Shown: positions 60,940 to 64,000 of the stretch, in pieces
How the letters are laid out: the number at the start of each line of letters is the position of its first letter
Numbering within the stretch: the first letter of the stretch is position 1
Source of the DNA: Vulpes vulpes
Taxonomy: Eukaryota > Chordata > Mammalia > Carnivora > Canidae
Length of the DNA: 64,000 nt
Direction of reading: 5' to 3'
NCBI RefSeq assembly: GCF_048418805.1
Contig: NC_132785.1
Location: 60,545,151 to 60,609,150 of the forward strand
Notes under the pieces: generated by a model
The model's database searches: none
What the model was told of the DNA's origin: nothing
What the model saw: the letters and a program-made list of their open reading frames with translations, nothing else
Made by a program: the position numbers and the translations under genes

Positions 60940-62770
60940 CTTAAGGAAGAGAGTCTAGCTTTCGTAAGAAGCGGTCTGTGGCCACACCTAGTTTCCACTC
61001 ATCCTGCGTGACGCAGCAGAGGGCACTTCTGTGGCCAGCCCGAGGAAACACCAGAAACTGGGGGCCTGTTCTGAAATGCCCTATGCATACGCTTTGCACG
61101 CAGTAGGAGCAGGAAAGCCAACACCACTGGTCCGGAGCTTCGTTTCAGCGTCCCATCCCCATGGCTGGTGGTCTAACTGGACTTCGTTGTTTCCCACCAG
61201 GTCAGCTTCACTGCAGAACCTCCGCACAGCATGCCTCGTGCCTCATCAGTTGAGGAGAGACCACACGGTCTCCCGGAAGCTGAAATGACAGCACTCTAAC
61301 AACAAATAGGCAAAGTGTAACCTTCAAACAACTCTGAGAATCAGTATTTTGTACAAAATACATTTGATCCCTACCCACTTCAATTAGCACAAGATACATT
61401 ATTTTTTCCCCAAGTTTTAGGAAAATCCCTCTTTTACACACACACATAGCCCCCGATACAGCCAGGCTGGGTGTCTGACCAGAGGCACAACTGTATCACC
61501 ACGGCCCATCTGCAGTGTCTGCTTCGGCTTCCATTAATTTCAAGCTCTAATGAACAGAAGAGCTCTACAGTGTGTAAACATCAATGTTTTAAGTTTTCCC
61601 AGTTTAAAATCAGCCACACTGATGAAAACACATACAGGTAACTAAGAATAGAGTTAATCATCAGTTACAAAAGTTCCCAAAGCAGCTGTAAGAAGCCTGT
61701 TATGACTAATTGTAATAATATGAATAACAGAAATATCTGTATACACTAGACAGAAATATAATGGAAAAATAGGGCAGAGGCTGTGGGAGGTAGTAAATAG
61801 CAAGACTGCCAAGTAACTGTACTATATATAGTATGTAAGGAAACAAAATAGCGCTCTGTACTTCCAGATATGGGATGGTTAGGTTCAGATTTATCTAAGG
61901 TAACCTGATGAAAAGGACACCAGAAATGAAAGTGACTCACTGGCCTCCGTAAATCAACACACTCTAATCTGCTGATGTTAATGCTCTACACAAACGCTGC
62001 ACAAAATAACATAAGGGGGAGAGTTTCACTTGAGACGATTTATACTCAATCATGTTCAAAAAAGGACAGGACAGTACATAAAACCCCACAGAGTAAACTC
62101 CAGCTTACAGAAATATGTGAATGGAGTACAGCATGCTGACGGAGAGACTGAGCAGGAAGAAGCTGGAAAGTTGGGGGTGACACCCAGACACACACACCAC
62201 ACTAAGAGCCGAATGGGGGCTAAAAATTAGGCTCTTAGCTTCCCTGGTGCCAAACCAAAGATGAAAACAGAATTAGTCAGGAAAATCTGTTTCATAAGAT
62301 TTAAAAACCTACCAGTGGCCCAGAAGTGGCACAGCTCCTCCTACTGAAACCCGAAGGAGTGGCCCCTGTGGCCACTCATAGAAGGACATTGCCCTGTGCC
62401 CTTCCTGCTCTTAGAAACAGACTAGCCCCTCCCACAATGCCCACAGCCAATGGCAGAGTAAGTTTCCAAAGGTGCTTCTTACAGCATCCCTCACTGCTGA
62501 TGCCAAAATAGCAGAGTGCAATTCAGCGAACATAATACAGTTCAAACACACCGCTCCCCAGGTATGGTCTAGGCAATCCAGGGTCCTGAGACCTCTCTGG
62601 GGTTCCACCGTGACAGAACTATTTTCACAACAATCCCATTATCTGCCACTCTCAAGCTCACTGGAATGCAGCAGAGACCACGTGACTTGTGATCCTTGCA
62701 AAAATGTAACACAAATATGCAATAGGCTGATTATTGTTATAAGTATACAAATATTTTTAAACTTTTCATT

Positions 62771-62960
62771 TTATTTTTTTTAAGATTTTATTTATCCACG
62801 AGAGACACAGAGAGAGAGAGAGAGAGAAAGAGGCAGAGACACAGACAGAGGGAGAAGCAGGCTCCATGCAGGGAGCCTGATGTGGCACTTGATATCAGGA
62901 CTCCAGGATCACGCCCTGGGCTGAAGGCAGGCGTTTAACCGCTGAGCCACCAGGGATCCC
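62771..62960 (-). mobile_element. CAN-SINE
   Basis: Reverse body from the T-run to CCAGGGATCCC, with an (AG)n stretch. Confidence 0.9.
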
Positions 62961-63044
62961 CCTTCACTGTAACTTCTAATATGGTAAATCCGGATGGCTA
63001 CCATTCACATAAACAAAATCTCTTTGGGGCTCCAGTAATTTTTT

Positions 63045-63130
63045 ATTTTTTATTTTTATTTTTATTTTTTTTTATTTTTTATTTTTTTTTAATTTCTTTT
63101 TTTTAAATTTTTTTATTTATTTATGATAGT

Positions 63131-63161
<31 letters not shown>

Positions 63162-63291
63162 GCAGAGACATAGGCAGAGGGAGAAGCAGGCTCCATGCAC
63201 CGGGAGCCCAACGTGGGATTCGATCTCAGGTCTCCAGGATCGCGTCCTGAGCCAAAGGCAGGCGCTAAACCGCTGCGCCACCCAGGGATCC
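63045..63291 (-). mobile_element. SINEC_Cf with a ~70-bp T-rich (tail) region
   Basis: Reverse body ending CACCCAGGGATCC. A long TTTTA-type tail occupies 63045-63115. The duplication CTCCAGTAATTTTTT is at 63030-63044 and 63292-63306. Confidence 0.93.
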
Positions 63292-64000
63292 CTCCAGTAA
63301 TTTTTTAAAGTGCATACCAAACCCAGTTCTATTAAGTGTCAGAACTGCTGATGTAGACACAGGGCACTGACCTTTTGGCTACTCGGAACAATGACTGCTG
63401 ATCATTTGGGATCTTGATCTTGTGTCCCTTCTAGAAACTGGTGAAAATCACGGATCCTTTCTTAGGCAAAACATGTGTTTTTTGCATAAGATTTGGGGGT
63501 GTTCACACAGATTATTGAAGCCTATCTATTGGTTCCTCAGAGATGAAGGGAAAGTGAAGCTCAGGTTATAAGGCCCAGAATGGTAGATGAGGGGCCTCTG
63601 GTCTCTGCTGCAGCTACTCAGTTCTGTAATGTGTAAATGACAGATGAGCTGTGTACCAAGAAAACTTTATTTTACACACATAGGGATTGAGCCTGCAGGC
63701 TGTAGTTTCTAATTCTGATCTAGACTATAGGGAGATATATACAATATATATTCAGTACCCTATTTCCTGAAACTGAGCCACGGAAAAGAACTAGACAAAG
63801 AGCTCAGTTATACTTTCTGGTAAGATCAAATTAACTAAATTAGAACAGATCCCATATGTTTTGACAATTAGCTGACAAAAGGGAAGCAGCATCTTTAATG
63901 AAGGTGATGGCTTCCCCACAGGAGGTGGGTAAAGCCAACGGCTCCCTCAGCAACTAAAGGGGAGATAGATGTCCAAAACCCACCCAGCGCATCACTAGCA

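Larger units (their letters stand above)
60940..64000. other. DCUN1D2 intron running off the right edge
   Basis: I looked for the UBA-encoding exon 2 (expected to end near FFQNPDSLHR) and did not find it, so DCUN1D2 exons 1-2 and the promoter lie beyond the window. Two minus-strand SINEs are present. Confidence 0.6.

Overview
The window is nuclear DNA of a carnivore, almost certainly a canid. It holds about twenty tRNA-Lys-derived CAN-SINE copies, several of them of the young SINEC_Cf type (GGATCCCTGGGTGGCGCAG head, CT-rich stretch, A-rich tail) with perfect target-site duplications (TSDs). Coding sequence is a small share of the window. It is split into short exons on the minus strand with GT/AG borders, as expected for a vertebrate. 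I read gene identity from translated exons and from my knowledge of the mammalian families; no database was searched.

Two minus-strand genes lie in tandem. On the right (34.9-61 kb and beyond the edge) is the 3' part of DCUN1D2, a DCN1-like co-E3 for cullin neddylation. Six coding exons are visible, encoding about 206 C-terminal residues; the first ~53 codons must lie past position 64000. On the left (2.9-31.1 kb) is complete ADPRHL1 (ARH2), a heart-enriched ADP-ribosylhydrolase pseudoenzyme. Seven exons join in phase to give a 352-residue short form. A very large 3' exon (2881-6865) joins in phase to an alternative donor that overlaps the short-form stop codon, giving a predicted 1679-residue form with a long low-complexity tail. 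This gene pair and orientation match human 13q34 (ADPRHL1-DCUN1D2-TMCO3), so the canine location is inferred to be the syntenic part of chromosome 22.

Layout: 1-2880, 3' flank; 2881-6865, giant ADPRHL1 exon with a 78-bp coding tandem repeat; 6866-14610, its upstream intron with old L2; 14611-31118, the seven ADPRHL1 exons, whose intron 2 carries nested L1s, an 80-bp near-perfect inverted duplication and a minisatellite split by a SINE; 31119-34893, space between the genes including probable DCUN1D2 3' UTR; 34894-60939, DCUN1D2 exons with large introns holding an FRG1 processed pseudogene (40.2-40.8 kb), a long old L1 (52.2-55.6 kb) and many SINEs; 60940-64000, DCUN1D2 intron.

The most interesting items are the stop-codon/splice-donor overlap that toggles ADPRHL1 between short and giant forms, the homogeneous coding VNTR in the giant exon, the 80-bp inverted duplication inside an old L1, and the FRG1 retrocopy with a still-open frame. 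I found no CRISPR array, operon, rRNA or true tRNA gene, and nothing that looks like a wholly new system.
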